From Pseudomonas moorei (GTDB lineage Bacteria; Pseudomonadota; Gammaproteobacteria; Pseudomonadales; Pseudomonadaceae), in assembly GCF_008801475.1 (NCBI RefSeq), contig NZ_VZPP01000004.1, positions 1 through 64,000 on the forward strand: a DNA stretch of 64,000 nucleotides. The letters run 5' to 3'. A program made the translations under genes and the position numbers. This document shows, one piece after another, positions 36,322 to 44,698 of the stretch. Each line of letters begins with the position of its first letter. The first letter of the stretch is position 1. The notes beneath the pieces were generated by a model. The model made no database searches. It had not been told where the DNA came from and saw nothing but the letters and a program-made list of their open reading frames with translations.

Positions 36322-36830
36322 TCACAGGGAAAAACGTTCTGCTACGTAGCTGGAAAGAGGGCGATCTCGCGCTACTGCGGGACATGCGTAATGACGTTTC
36401 GCTGCAAGCTCAGTTGCTGGCCCGCCCGCGGGGTAGCGATGAAAACCAGGTGCGTGAATGGCTAAAAGGCTTTTCGGGAGCCAACGATAGCTTCATCTTC
36501 ATTCTGGCGGACCCTGCCGACGACACGGCCCTGGGTTTTTTACAGTTTAAAAACACCGACTTTGTCAGCCGAAATACAGAACTGGGTGTCTGCCTGGCGT
36601 CCAGTGCCCAAGGGCGTGGTATCGGCAGCGAGGTGCTTGCATTGGCCAGCGCCTATATGCGTGACACGTGGGGGCTTGGCAAAATTTGGCTGAAAGTCAG
36701 AGATGACAATACTGCAGCAATAAAGTGTTATGAAAAAGCTGGCTTCAAACACTGTGGAAAGCTTTCGAATCACGTATTCATTTCAGGGGCTTGGCATGAT
36801 GTGGCGCTTATGGAGCTCTTTCTGAGTTAA
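36318..36830 (+). CDS. GNAT N-acetyltransferase (RimJ/RimL style)
   Basis: 170 residues. Acyl-CoA loop SSAQGRGIGSEVLALAS, beta-strand LGKIWLKVRDDNTAAIKCYEKAGFKHCG. In this cluster it is the natural candidate for N-acylation of the amino sugar, as VioB/WbqR-type enzymes do elsewhere. Overlaps the previous stop (ATGA). Confidence 0.8.
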   Translation: MITGKNVLLRSWKEGDLALLRDMRNDVSLQAQLLARPRGSDENQVREWLKGFSGANDSFIFILADPADDTALGFLQFKNTDFVSRNTELGVCLASSAQGRGIGSEVLALASAYMRDTWGLGKIWLKVRDDNTAAIKCYEKAGFKHCGKLSNHVFISGAWHDVALMELFLS

Positions 36831-36837
36831 GTGAATT

Positions 36838-37560
36838 ATGAATATCGTCATTTCACAATCGATGCTTTTTCCATGGGTAGGCCTTCTGGAACAAGTACGC
36901 TTGGCCAATGTTTTTGTTCATTACGATGACGTACAGTTTTCCAAAGGCAGCTTTGTCAATCGCGTACAAATCAAGACACCTCAGGGTATGCGTTGGATGA
37001 CGGTTCCTTTAGTTGACCTGCATCTAGGTCAAAAGATAAATGAAGTTAAGGTGCCTCCCACTTCGACATGGGGGAAAACACACATGGCGTTGCTGGAAAA
37101 CAGCTTTGCGAGTGCTCCATTTCGTCAGGATGCCCTTGAACTCGTTGCGAATGTTTATGCTCGCGATTATGCAAATGTCGGAGAGCTCGCTCGTGCGTCG
37201 TTGATGGCGCTGATCGAGTATTTTGGCTTGGATGTTAACTGTCGTTTTATCGATGTGCAGTCCCTGGATATTTCGGGAAGTAGCAGTGATCGTGTCCTTT
37301 CAGTGGTCAAGCGCCTGGAAGGGAACAAATACATCACCGGTCATGGCGCCGGACGTTACCTCAATCATGAGTTGTTCGAGCGTTCGGACGTTGCCGTCGA
37401 ATATATGGCCTATAACTGCGCACCTTACCCCCAAGCCCATGGCGATTTTACGCCCTATGTGTCCGCCCTGGATCTGGTGGCGAATTGCGGCAAGCTCGGG
37501 CTTGAGTCTATAAATTCTGGAACTACAGATTGGAGAAGTTTTAAAAATGAATCCGCATGA
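36838..37560 (+). CDS. WbqC-like family protein
   Basis: 240 residues matching the WbqC family: MNIVISQSMLFPWVGLLEQVRLANVFVHYDDVQFSKGSFVNRVQIKTPQG with invariant-looking D, Q and N-R residues, VPL, and GGAGRYL-like GHGAGRYLNHELF. WbqC-like genes are found in O-antigen and nucleotide-sugar clusters; the reaction is not firmly known to me. Its end overlaps the next gene by 14 bp. Confidence 0.82.
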   Translation: MNIVISQSMLFPWVGLLEQVRLANVFVHYDDVQFSKGSFVNRVQIKTPQGMRWMTVPLVDLHLGQKINEVKVPPTSTWGKTHMALLENSFASAPFRQDALELVANVYARDYANVGELARASLMALIEYFGLDVNCRFIDVQSLDISGSSSDRVLSVVKRLEGNKYITGHGAGRYLNHELFERSDVAVEYMAYNCAPYPQAHGDFTPYVSALDLVANCGKLGLESINSGTTDWRSFKNESA

Positions 37561-38326
37561 GCAGTTTCGTCAGGAAGTCGCAGAAAATATTGAAGCGCTC
37601 GGCGCTGACACCGATCTGCAAGCGCTGTCCCGTATTTGGGTCCGCGAAATCAGCCGGCACAAGTGGGCGTATAACTTTTCCTGGTTCGGTCGTCCGGCGA
37701 TTCAATTCCCTAACGATACCTGGGCCATGCAGGAGCTGATCTGGGATATCAAGCCGGATCTGATCATCGAGACCGGCATCGCCCACGGCGGCTCATTGAT
37801 TTTTAGCGCTTCGATGCTGGCGATGCTCGATTATTGCGAGGCTGTTGAACAAGGCAAGAGCCTTGACCCGCAGGCCAGTAAGCGCCGTGTGCTCGGTATT
37901 GATATCGATATCCGTCAGCATAACCATGATGCGATTAAAGCTCACCCCATGTCGCATATGATTGAAATGATTCAGGGATCGAGTATCGATAAAGATACGA
38001 TTTCCAAAGTCAGGGAATATGCAAAAGATTACAAGCGTGTCTTGGTCTGCCTGGATTCGAACCATACGCATAATCATGTGCTGGCAGAGCTTGAGGCTTA
38101 TGCCGATTTGGTCAGCGTTGGCAGTTACTGCGTGGTGTTTGATACCTTGATCGAAGATATGCCTATTGATTTGATCCAGAATCGCCCATGGGGTCCAGGA
38201 AATAGCCCGAAAAGCGCGGCTAAAGAATACTTGAAGCAACATGCTGAATTCGAGATCGACAAAAAAATTGATCATAAACTCCAGATCAGCGTGGCGCCTG
38301 ATGGTTTCTTGAAGCGCGTTAGTTAA
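37547..38326 (+). CDS. CmcI/cephalosporin hydroxylase-family SAM methyltransferase
   Basis: 259 residues: LIIETGIAHGGSLIFSASML (SAM loop), GIDIDIRQHNHDAI, VLVCLDSNHTHNHVLAELEAYADLVSVGSYCVVFDT, then NRPWGPGNSPKSAAKEYLKQHAEFEID and the terminal PDGFLKR. The family includes cephamycin CmcI and rhamnosyl O-methyltransferases, so sugar O-methylation is a reasonable role. Last gene of the cluster; TGGAGAAG is the ribosome site. Confidence 0.83.
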   Translation: MNPHEQFRQEVAENIEALGADTDLQALSRIWVREISRHKWAYNFSWFGRPAIQFPNDTWAMQELIWDIKPDLIIETGIAHGGSLIFSASMLAMLDYCEAVEQGKSLDPQASKRRVLGIDIDIRQHNHDAIKAHPMSHMIEMIQGSSIDKDTISKVREYAKDYKRVLVCLDSNHTHNHVLAELEAYADLVSVGSYCVVFDTLIEDMPIDLIQNRPWGPGNSPKSAAKEYLKQHAEFEIDKKIDHKLQISVAPDGFLKRVS

Positions 38327-38935
38327 GGCTGAAATGGCAGGATGCTTCGAAGGAACTTGATTGCCAATTTAATTGGACAAGGCTAGACCGCGGTTATGGG
38401 GCTGGCCTTTGTCCCTTTGTACATTAAATATATTGGCATTGAGCCCTATATTTGATTGGTGTATTTACAATTATTCATTCCGCTCGATGAGCTCTGTATT
38501 TAGTTTGATGCTGGATGCCGTACTCCCGAGATCTTTCAGAAGCCGGCGGCCATGATCCGTCCCGACGCCAAAGTTTAAAAAGTGTACTTCTACCCCAAGC
38601 CGTCGACTCCGAGAATCCATCGACGGCCTGTCCGCTCTCTGTGTTTTTCACGGCTTCGTCCGCCTCAATGACGTCGGCTTCTCCTTCTCTGTTCCGGCAA
38701 AAACCAGTGGGAGCGAGCTTTCTCGCGTGAGGGCGTCAGTCGCAACGCCCCATCCTTGGGTTCATCTGCAGTGGAAATTTTATGTTCCGCTTCGTAAAGA
38801 AATATTTACGAATATCCCGCTTTTGACCCCTGGAGTCGATGGACCTTCAATGCCGTAAGGAAATCCTGCCGAATTCGCGCTGTCATTGCTGGCTGCAAGG
38901 CTCTGCCCCGGTTGTTTCGCGAGGCTGGTGAGGGT
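38327..38935. other. Gene-poor, AT-rich spacer after the CDP-sugar cluster
   Basis: About 610 bp with only short unsupported frames. The left part (38370-38510) is clearly AT-rich; the right part returns to host-like GC. A lone REP half-site, GTGGGAGCGAGCTTTCTCGCG, lies at about 38707-38727. I see no gene or terminator that I can defend. Confidence 0.5.
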
Positions 38936-38970
38936 GTTATGCGCCCCATGCCTGTCGTGCAGGCCATAAC
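38936..38970. repeat. Inverted repeat ahead of a small ORF
   Basis: GTTATG (38936-38941) and CATAAC (38965-38970) flank an inner GCCTG-TCGTG-CAGGC hairpin. It ends just before the AAGGAGG ribosome site of the 45-codon frame at 38985. It may be an mRNA structure or a protein-binding palindrome; the role is unknown. Confidence 0.45.
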
Positions 38971-38984
38971 AACAAGGAGGCGCA

Positions 38985-39122
38985 ATGAACGCCGTGACTG
39001 ACTTTCTCCGAGGCGAAATCGACTTCGCCTTCAGTGACAACCCCTGCGGGTCTGTCCATTCCTCTGCCGCTATTGAAGACCCTTTTGCGAGCGCCGGCCT
39101 AACGCGGCGCTATCCGTGCTGA
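38985..39122 (+). CDS. Small ORF, 45 residues, unknown
   Basis: An ATG with a perfect AAGGAGG four bases upstream opens a 45-codon frame beginning MNAVTDFLRGEIDFAF and ending LTRRYPC. Codon use is host-like. No signal peptide or membrane helix. It may be a genuine small protein or the 5' remnant of a decayed gene; I do not recognise it. An 86-codon frame on the opposite strand (38780-39040) lacks comparable support. Confidence 0.4.
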   Translation: MNAVTDFLRGEIDFAFSDNPCGSVHSSAAIEDPFASAGLTRRYPC

Positions 39123-39133
39123 TCAAACGGTGT

Positions 39134-39162
39134 CTGGCAGTAGGTGGTTACGGGTGTACAAT
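39134..39162 (+). promoter_or_regulatory. Sigma-70 promoter for the aroP leader
   Basis: CTGGCA (39134-39139) and TACAAT (39157-39162) are spaced by 17 bp. They lie ~195 bp upstream of the leader peptide candidate and ~320 bp upstream of aroP, so the transcript would have a long untranslated leader. Confidence 0.5.
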
Positions 39163-39357
39163 GCGCGGCGTTTTAACTGTGACTCAACTGCGTATCCGCG
39201 CATTTTGCGCCTGTCGGCTGTCATGACTCGTTTGCTCCCAGTATTCAGTTCGATTGCCCAAGGCCAATAAATTCAAGGCTATCCGCCTTGTTCACTCCGC
39301 CGCGTCACGAGCGCGTCGGGTTCGATTTCGTCACAGATAAAAACAAACAGGTGACGC

Positions 39358-39420
39358 ATGACCGTTGTAAATACGCTGAACTCCTGGTGCCTGCGCTGGG
39401 GTTTGATCGGTGCCGCTTAA
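39358..39420 (+). CDS. Candidate Trp-containing leader peptide of aroP
   Basis: A 20-residue frame starting MTVVNTLN, with an AGGTGA ribosome site five bases upstream. It contains NSWCLRWG, i.e. two Trp codons in five, and stops 60 bp before the aroP ATG. Its size and its position before an aromatic amino acid permease suggest a regulatory leader (attenuation or a nascent-peptide stall). I see no obvious terminator hairpin between its stop and aroP. Confidence 0.5.
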   Translation: MTVVNTLNSWCLRWGLIGAA

Positions 39421-39480
39421 CGTCTTTCCTGAGCAGCAACGTCGACTGAACATCATCAAACCTTGCGTGAGACCCTTTTC

Positions 39481-40896
39481 ATGAGTGGACAAAACTCGCA
39501 TTCAGGCGAGCTGAAACGCGGCCTGAAAAATCGCCACATCCAACTGATTGCCCTTGGTGGCGCGATTGGTACCGGTTTGTTCCTCGGCTCGGCCGGGGTA
39601 CTGAAATCCGCCGGTCCGTCGATGATCCTTGGCTACGCCATTTGCGGCTTCATTGCCTTCATGATCATGCGCCAACTCGGCGAAATGATCGTTGAAGAGC
39701 CTGTGGCCGGTTCTTTCAGCCACTTCGCACACAAGTACTGGGGCGGTTTCGCCGGCTTCCTGTCGGGCTGGAACTGCTGGATCCTGTACATCCTGGTGGG
39801 CATGTCGGAGCTGACCGCCGTTGGCAAATACATTCACTACTGGGCGCCGCACATCCCGAGCTGGGTCACGGCTGCTGCATTCTTCATGCTGATCAACTTG
39901 ATCAACCTGGCCAACGTCAAAGTCTTTGGCGAGGCCGAGTTCTGGTTCGCGATCATCAAGGTCGTGGCGATTGTCGGCATGATTGCCCTGGGCAGCTACC
40001 TGCTGGTCAGTGGTCACGGCGGCCCACAAGCGTCGGTGAGCAACCTGTGGTCCCACGGTGGCTTCTTCCCGAACGGTGTCAGCGGCCTGGTGATGGCCAT
40101 GGCGATCATCATGTTCTCCTTCGGTGGCCTGGAAATGCTCGGTTTCACCGCAGCCGAAGCCGACAAGCCGAAAACCGTGATCCCCAAAGCCATCAACCAG
40201 GTGATCTACCGCATCCTGATTTTCTACATTGGTGCGCTGGTTATCCTGTTGTCGCTGACCCCATGGGACAGCCTGCTGGGCACATTGAACGCCTCGGGCG
40301 ATTCCTACAGCGGCAGCCCGTTCGTCCAGGTGTTCTCGATGCTCGGTAGCAGCACCGCCGCGCACATCCTCAACTTCGTGGTCCTGACGGCGGCGTTGTC
40401 GGTGTACAACAGTGGCACCTACTGCAACAGCCGCATGCTGCTGGGCATGGCCGAACAGGGCGATGCGCCGAAAGCGCTGTCGAAGATCGACAAGCGCGGC
40501 GTGCCGGTGCGTTCGATCCTGGCCTCGGCCGCTGTGACCCTGATTGCGGTGCTGCTGAACTACCTGATGCCGCAAAGCGCGCTGGAATTGCTGATGTCGC
40601 TGGTGGTGGCCACCCTGGTGATCAACTGGGCGATGATCAGCTTCTCGCACTTCAAGTTCCGCCAACACATGAACAAGACCCGCCAGACGCCGCTGTTCAA
40701 GGCCCTGTGGTACCCGTACGGTAACTACATCTGCCTGGCGTTCGTGGTGTTCATCCTCGGCGTGATGCTGTTGATCCCGGGGATCCAGATCTCGGTGTAC
40801 GCGATTCCGGTCTGGATCGTGTTCATGTGGGTCTGTTACGGCATCAAGAACAAGCGCAGTGCGCAACACGCGTTGCAGGCTGCAAGCGCGAAATAA
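39481..40896 (+). CDS. aroP: Aromatic amino acid permease AroP
   Basis: 471 residues from the ATG at 39481; an in-frame start at 39463 is possible. APC superfamily, twelve helices. Very close to E. coli AroP throughout: LKRGLKNRHIQLIALGGAIGTGLFLGSA, YAICGFIAFMIMRQLGEMIVEEPVAGSFSHFA, SGWNCWILYILVGMSELTAVGKYI, MAIIMFSFGGLEMLGFTAAEADKP, VLTAALSVYNSGTYCNSRMLLG. Imports Phe, Tyr and Trp by proton symport. Functionally linked to phhABC about 3 kb away. Confidence 0.9.
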   Translation: MSGQNSHSGELKRGLKNRHIQLIALGGAIGTGLFLGSAGVLKSAGPSMILGYAICGFIAFMIMRQLGEMIVEEPVAGSFSHFAHKYWGGFAGFLSGWNCWILYILVGMSELTAVGKYIHYWAPHIPSWVTAAAFFMLINLINLANVKVFGEAEFWFAIIKVVAIVGMIALGSYLLVSGHGGPQASVSNLWSHGGFFPNGVSGLVMAMAIIMFSFGGLEMLGFTAAEADKPKTVIPKAINQVIYRILIFYIGALVILLSLTPWDSLLGTLNASGDSYSGSPFVQVFSMLGSSTAAHILNFVVLTAALSVYNSGTYCNSRMLLGMAEQGDAPKALSKIDKRGVPVRSILASAAVTLIAVLLNYLMPQSALELLMSLVVATLVINWAMISFSHFKFRQHMNKTRQTPLFKALWYPYGNYICLAFVVFILGVMLLIPGIQISVYAIPVWIVFMWVCYGIKNKRSAQHALQAASAK

Positions 40897-40910
40897 GCGT
40901 AGAGCATAGA

Positions 40911-40946
40911 AACAACAAGCCCGGCCATGTGCCGGGTTTGTTGTTT
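40911..40946 (+). terminator. Terminator hairpin after aroP
   Basis: AACAACAAGCCCGGC, a CATGT loop and GCCGGGTTTGTTGTT pair over 15 bp with one G-T, 14 bp after the aroP stop. The T-rich right arm supports intrinsic termination. Confidence 0.8.
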
Positions 40947-40966
40947 ATGGGGGTCCATACAAAACC

Positions 40967-41059
40967 CTGTGGAAGTGTGGCTTGCCCGCGATGGACGATA
41001 ACGCGGTATGTCTGATAAACCACGGCGCCTGCATCGCGGGCAAGCCACGCTCCCACAAG
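40967..41059. repeat. REP pair (REPIN-like), variant core
   Basis: CTGTGGAAGTGTGGCTTGCCCGCGATG faces GCATCGCGGGCAAGCCACGCTCCCACA. The core GGCTTGCCCGCGAT differs from the GAGCTTGCTCGCGAT type seen elsewhere in the window. Confidence 0.82.
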
Positions 41060-41121
41060 GAGCGCATTCCTCCAAACTATTCGCGGTATCCTGAATGCTC
41101 CCCACCCCGGACCCCTTTCCC

Positions 41122-41535
41122 ATGCTGGTGATTTCCAACAACGTGCATATACCAGATGCCGAGATCGAGTTGACCGCCATTCGCGCCCAGGGCGCTGGCG
41201 GGCAGAACGTGAACAAGGTCTCCAGCGCGGTGCACCTGCGCTTCGACATTCCGGCCTCATCCTTGCCCGAGTTCTACAAGGAGCGGCTGCTGGCGTTGCG
41301 CGACAGTCGTATCACCAGTGAAGGCGTATTGATCATCAAGGCCCAGCAATACCGGACCCAGGAACAGAACCGGGCTGATGCGTTGGCGCGTTTGACCGAG
41401 TTGATCCTCAGCGCCACCAAGGTCGAAAAAAAACGTCGCCCGACCAAGCCGACCCTCGGTTCGAAGACCCGTCGGCTCGAATCCAAGAGCAAGCGCGGCA
41501 ACATCAAGGCCGGGCGCGGCAAGGTCGATTTCTAG
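41122..41535 (+). CDS. arfB: ArfB (YaeJ) ribosome-rescue peptidyl-tRNA hydrolase
   Basis: 137 residues from the ATG at 41122. The catalytic GGQ (26-28, in [23 protein letters not shown]) is followed by a short class I release-factor core and a basic C-terminal tail ([20 protein letters not shown]) that enters the empty mRNA channel of stalled ribosomes. Its stop overlaps the 3' end of the convergent MFS gene by 4 bp. Confidence 0.92.
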   Translation: MLVISNNVHIPDAEIELTAIRAQGAGGQNVNKVSSAVHLRFDIPASSLPEFYKERLLALRDSRITSEGVLIIKAQQYRTQEQNRADALARLTELILSATKVEKKRRPTKPTLGSKTRRLESKSKRGNIKAGRGKVDF

Positions 41536-42731
41536 CGGGATTCTCGCGCTTCGCGCTGTTTCGGCGCCTGCCGGTACAAGTAGATGCTGAGCATCAAACC
41601 GCTCAAGGCGGCGAGGGCGGCGAACAGGAAGATCGAAGCAAAACCGAAGCCTGCCGCAATCGCGCCGGCCAATGGCCCGGTGATCCCCAGCGACAGGTCG
41701 ATGAACAGTGAATAGGCCCCGACCGCCGCGCCACGGCTGGAGGCGGGCACGAGGTTGACTGCTTCGACCCCCAACGCCGGAAACACCAGGGAAAAACCAA
41801 AGCCACTGAGCGCCGCGCCCGCGAGCGCCCAATGCGCGTCAGGTGCCAGCCACAGCAGCAACAGCCCCAGGGTTTCCACCGACAGGCAGGCAATCGCCAC
41901 ACGAAAGCCGCCGAGACGGTTGATCAGGTTGCCGAACAACAGCCGTGCACCGATGAAGCTGGCGCCAAACAGGCTCAGGCACAGTACGGCGTTGTCCCAA
42001 TGCCGGGTGGCGTAATACAGGGTGATAAACGTGGCGATAGTGCCAAAACCGATGGAGCCCAAGGCCAGTCCGCAGCCGTGGGGCAACACTCGCCCGAGTA
42101 CATGCATGAACGGCAAACGCTCACCGACCACAATCGGCGCAGCGGTTTTCGGCCACGCCAGCAACAGTCCCAACGCGGCCAGCAGCACGATGCTCACGCC
42201 CATGCTCCACAAGCCCATTCGATTGACCAGTAGCACCCCCAACGGTGCACCGACCGCCAGTGCACCATAACTGGCGATGCCATTCCAGGAGATGACTTTG
42301 GCGGTGTTCGCCGCGCCAACCCGGCCGATGCCCCAGCCAATCGAACCGGAGCCCACCAGGCTTTCCGCGCTGCCGAGCACCAGGCGGCCGACCAGCAGGC
42401 TGATCAGACTCAACATCGGCAGGCTTTGGGTCCAGGCTGAAATCAACATGAACACACCACTCAAGCCGCAGCCGGCGAGGCCATACATCACCGCCAGTTT
42501 GCTGCCCTTGTTATCGATGATTTTCCCGGCGTACGGACGGCTGAGCAGGGTAGCGAGGTATTGCACGCTAATGACCAATCCAGCGATCACGGCGCCAAAG
42601 CCGAGGTCGCTGTGGACGTAACCCGGCAATACGGCCAAGGGAATGCCGATGTTCAGGTAGCCGATAAAAGTAAACAGGACGATGGAGACAACTTGCAGCG
42701 TGACCGCCAGGGGGCGCTGGTTTTCAGACAT
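41532..42731 (-). CDS. YhhS-like MFS transporter
   Basis: 399 residues from ATG at 42731 ([12 protein letters not shown]); the longer frame to 42887 has no support. Twelve helices with family-specific stretches: [105 protein letters not shown]. It resembles E. coli YhhS over its full length. Efflux substrate unknown. Confidence 0.88.
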   Translation of the reverse strand: MSENQRPLAVTLQVVSIVLFTFIGYLNIGIPLAVLPGYVHSDLGFGAVIAGLVISVQYLATLLSRPYAGKIIDNKGSKLAVMYGLAGCGLSGVFMLISAWTQSLPMLSLISLLVGRLVLGSAESLVGSGSIGWGIGRVGAANTAKVISWNGIASYGALAVGAPLGVLLVNRMGLWSMGVSIVLLAALGLLLAWPKTAAPIVVGERLPFMHVLGRVLPHGCGLALGSIGFGTIATFITLYYATRHWDNAVLCLSLFGASFIGARLLFGNLINRLGGFRVAIACLSVETLGLLLLWLAPDAHWALAGAALSGFGFSLVFPALGVEAVNLVPASSRGAAVGAYSLFIDLSLGITGPLAGAIAAGFGFASIFLFAALAALSGLMLSIYLYRQAPKQREARESR

Positions 42732-42834
42732 GGGTAAAGGTCCACGGGGAAGCAGATAGATAGGCTGCTTATGATAACGGCGTAGACGGTCGTGGGTTAT
42801 GAAAAAAGTAAAACTATTTGCCGAACGGGATCGT

Positions 42835-43032
42835 TCAGGGCTTGGCCGGTGCAACCAGTTGTGTAGTGACCAGGGCGGCCAACGCATTTTCTTCGCTGCC
42901 GAATCGAGCCAGCAACGCGGCTTGTTTTTCCGGGGAGAGACGATTCCAGATTTCGATCATTTTCTCGGCGGTGCCGATCAGGACGCTGGCCTGCAGCGCT
43001 TCATCAAAAGGAGGCGTGAAATCATCGGTCAT
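42835..43032 (-). CDS. Small conserved-looking hypothetical protein
   Basis: 65 residues from ATG at 43032 ([20 protein letters not shown]); GTG/ATG alternatives at 43086/43071 exist. One helix-rich domain ([38 protein letters not shown]). No membrane helix. Function not recognised. Confidence 0.5.
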   Translation of the reverse strand: MTDDFTPPFDEALQASVLIGTAEKMIEIWNRLSPEKQAALLARFGSEENALAALVTTQLVAPAKP

Positions 43033-43107
43033 GGTGCGGGGCTCAGGGTTCAGGCTGTGTGGAAAGCGCATGTTAGCGCTTTCCACACGGTCTGTACGGC
43101 GGGTGTT

Positions 43108-43239
43108 TCAGTCTTCGCTGTCGGCCTTGCGGCTGTCAGTGGCTTCTTTCGGCTGGGGCTGTTGGGCACCGGCTTGTTGCGTGGTCGTCTGCTCAGGTTC
43201 GTGCAGGCTTGGGAAGGGGAGATTGGGAATCTCGTGCAT
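43108..43239 (-). CDS. Small hydrophilic protein, 43 residues
   Basis: ATG at 43239 has GAGGAG eight bases upstream and begins MHEIPNLPFPSLHEPE; the rest is Gln/Pro/Glu-rich and ends RKADSED, so it is probably disordered. An upstream in-frame start at 43347 gives 79 residues but no ribosome site. Unknown function. Confidence 0.45.
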   Translation of the reverse strand: MHEIPNLPFPSLHEPEQTTTQQAGAQQPQPKEATDSRKADSED

Positions 43240-43403
43240 AGTCGCGCTCCTCGCTAAGTCTGTTGATAGATCTGGTAGATCCGCGCTTTTAAAAAAAGCC
43301 TGGGCAGGATACAGCAGGAGAAATGACAAACAGACTTTTATATCCATTTGTTTCGACGGATGGGATTGTCTAGACAGGTCTATTGTTTTGTCGCAGGTCC
43401 ACT

Positions 43404-43489
43404 TGCAGGAGCGAGCTTGCTCGCGATGGTGTGTCAGTCACTGAGGTGTCAACTGATACTCCATCGCGAGCAAGCTCGCGCCTACAGGG
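43404..43489. repeat. REP pair (REPIN-like) downstream of phhC
   Basis: TGCAGGAGCGAGCTTGCTCGCGATG faces CCATCGCGAGCAAGCTCGCGCCTACA. It lies 15 bp beyond the phhC stop and may stabilise or terminate the phh mRNA. Confidence 0.85.
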
Positions 43490-43504
43490 GGCAGTGTTTG
43501 AGGG

Positions 43505-44698
43505 TTACTTGCAGACGTCAGCAATCGCCTCGGCCAGCAGATCCAGACGTGTCGCATCAATCCCCGCCACGTTGGCCCGACCTGAACTGACCATGTACAC
43601 GCTGTGGTGGTCGCGCAGGTTTTTCACTTGTTCCGGTGTCAAACCGGTGTAGGAAAACATCCCGCGCTGCACACCAATATGCGCAAAGCGCTCGCGCAAA
43701 CCATAGGGTTCAAGGGCTTGCACCAGGCCGCTGCGCAGTTGGGCGATGCGCAAGCGCATGGTTTCCACTTCGTCGGCCCAGAGGCGTTTCAACTCCGGAT
43801 CGCCGAGGATGGTTGCCACCACGGCAGCACCGTGATCCGGTGGCGTCGACCACAGGTTGCGGGCGATGTTGGCCAGCTGACTGCGGATATCCACCAGTTT
43901 GTCGGCGGTTTTTGCGCAGACAATCAGGGCGCCGGTGCGGTCGCGATACAGGCCGAAGTTCTTCGAGCAAGAGCTGGTGATCAGTACTTCCGGCAACTCG
44001 GCGGCGAACAGCCGGGTCGACCAGGCGTCCTGTTCCAGGCCATCGCCGAAGCCCTGGTAGGCGAAGTCGATCAGCGGCAGCAATTCACGCCGGCGCACCA
44101 CTTCCAGCACGCGGCGCCAATCTTCATGGGTCAGATCGAAACCGGTCGGGTTATGGCAGCAGGCATGCAGCAGTACCACGTCACCCTTTGGCGCTTCATT
44201 GAGCACGGCGAGCATGGCATCGACGTCGAGACGGTTGTCGCTGCCCACGTAGGGGTAATGACTGACCTTGACCTTGGCCGCCGCGAAAATGGTTTCGTGG
44301 ATTGGCCAGGTCGGATTGCTCAACCAGATGCCCCGGCCTGGCAGGCACTGGGCGATGAAGTCGGCACTCAAGCGCAACGCGCCGGTACCGCCCGGTGTCT
44401 GGGTGGCGCCGGCGCGCCGTTCACTGATCAGCTTCGAGTCGGTGCCGAGCACCAGCTCACTGATGAGCCTGCCGAAGGCCGGTTCGCCATGACCACCGAT
44501 GTAGGTCTTGGTGGTTTGGCGCTCGACCAGTCGCGCCTCGGCGAGTTTCACGGCCTGGGGAATCGACGTCAGGCCCTGGGCGTCTTTATAGACACCCACG
44601 CCGAGGTCGAATTTGCGCGGGTTCGGGTCCTGCGCATAGGCCTCCATCAGGCCGAGGATCGGGTCGCCGGGCACCCGGCCGATGGCGTCGAAATGCAT
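43505..44698 (-). CDS. phhC: Aromatic amino acid aminotransferase PhhC
   Basis: 397 residues, class I PLP aminotransferase of the AspC/TyrB group: NPTWPIHETIF, HACCHNPTGFDLT, DFAYQGFGDGLEQD, Schiff-base K246 in SSCSKNFGLYRDRTGAL, and GMFSYTGLTPEQV. Converts tyrosine or phenylalanine to the keto acid. Its ATG shares one base with the phhB stop, so translation is coupled in the phhABC operon. Confidence 0.9.
   Translation of the reverse strand: MHFDAIGRVPGDPILGLMEAYAQDPNPRKFDLGVGVYKDAQGLTSIPQAVKLAEARLVERQTTKTYIGGHGEPAFGRLISELVLGTDSKLISERRAGATQTPGGTGALRLSADFIAQCLPGRGIWLSNPTWPIHETIFAAAKVKVSHYPYVGSDNRLDVDAMLAVLNEAPKGDVVLLHACCHNPTGFDLTHEDWRRVLEVVRRRELLPLIDFAYQGFGDGLEQDAWSTRLFAAELPEVLITSSCSKNFGLYRDRTGALIVCAKTADKLVDIRSQLANIARNLWSTPPDHGAAVVATILGDPELKRLWADEVETMRLRIAQLRSGLVQALEPYGLRERFAHIGVQRGMFSYTGLTPEQVKNLRDHHSVYMVSSGRANVAGIDATRLDLLAEAIADVCK

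Noticed and set aside
38780..39040. 86-residue frame on the minus strand
   Set aside because: No ribosome site, odd composition, and it overlaps a better-supported small frame on the plus strand.
39502..40869. 455-residue frame opposite aroP
   Set aside because: Highly charged His/Asp/Gln-rich antisense translation of a clear permease.
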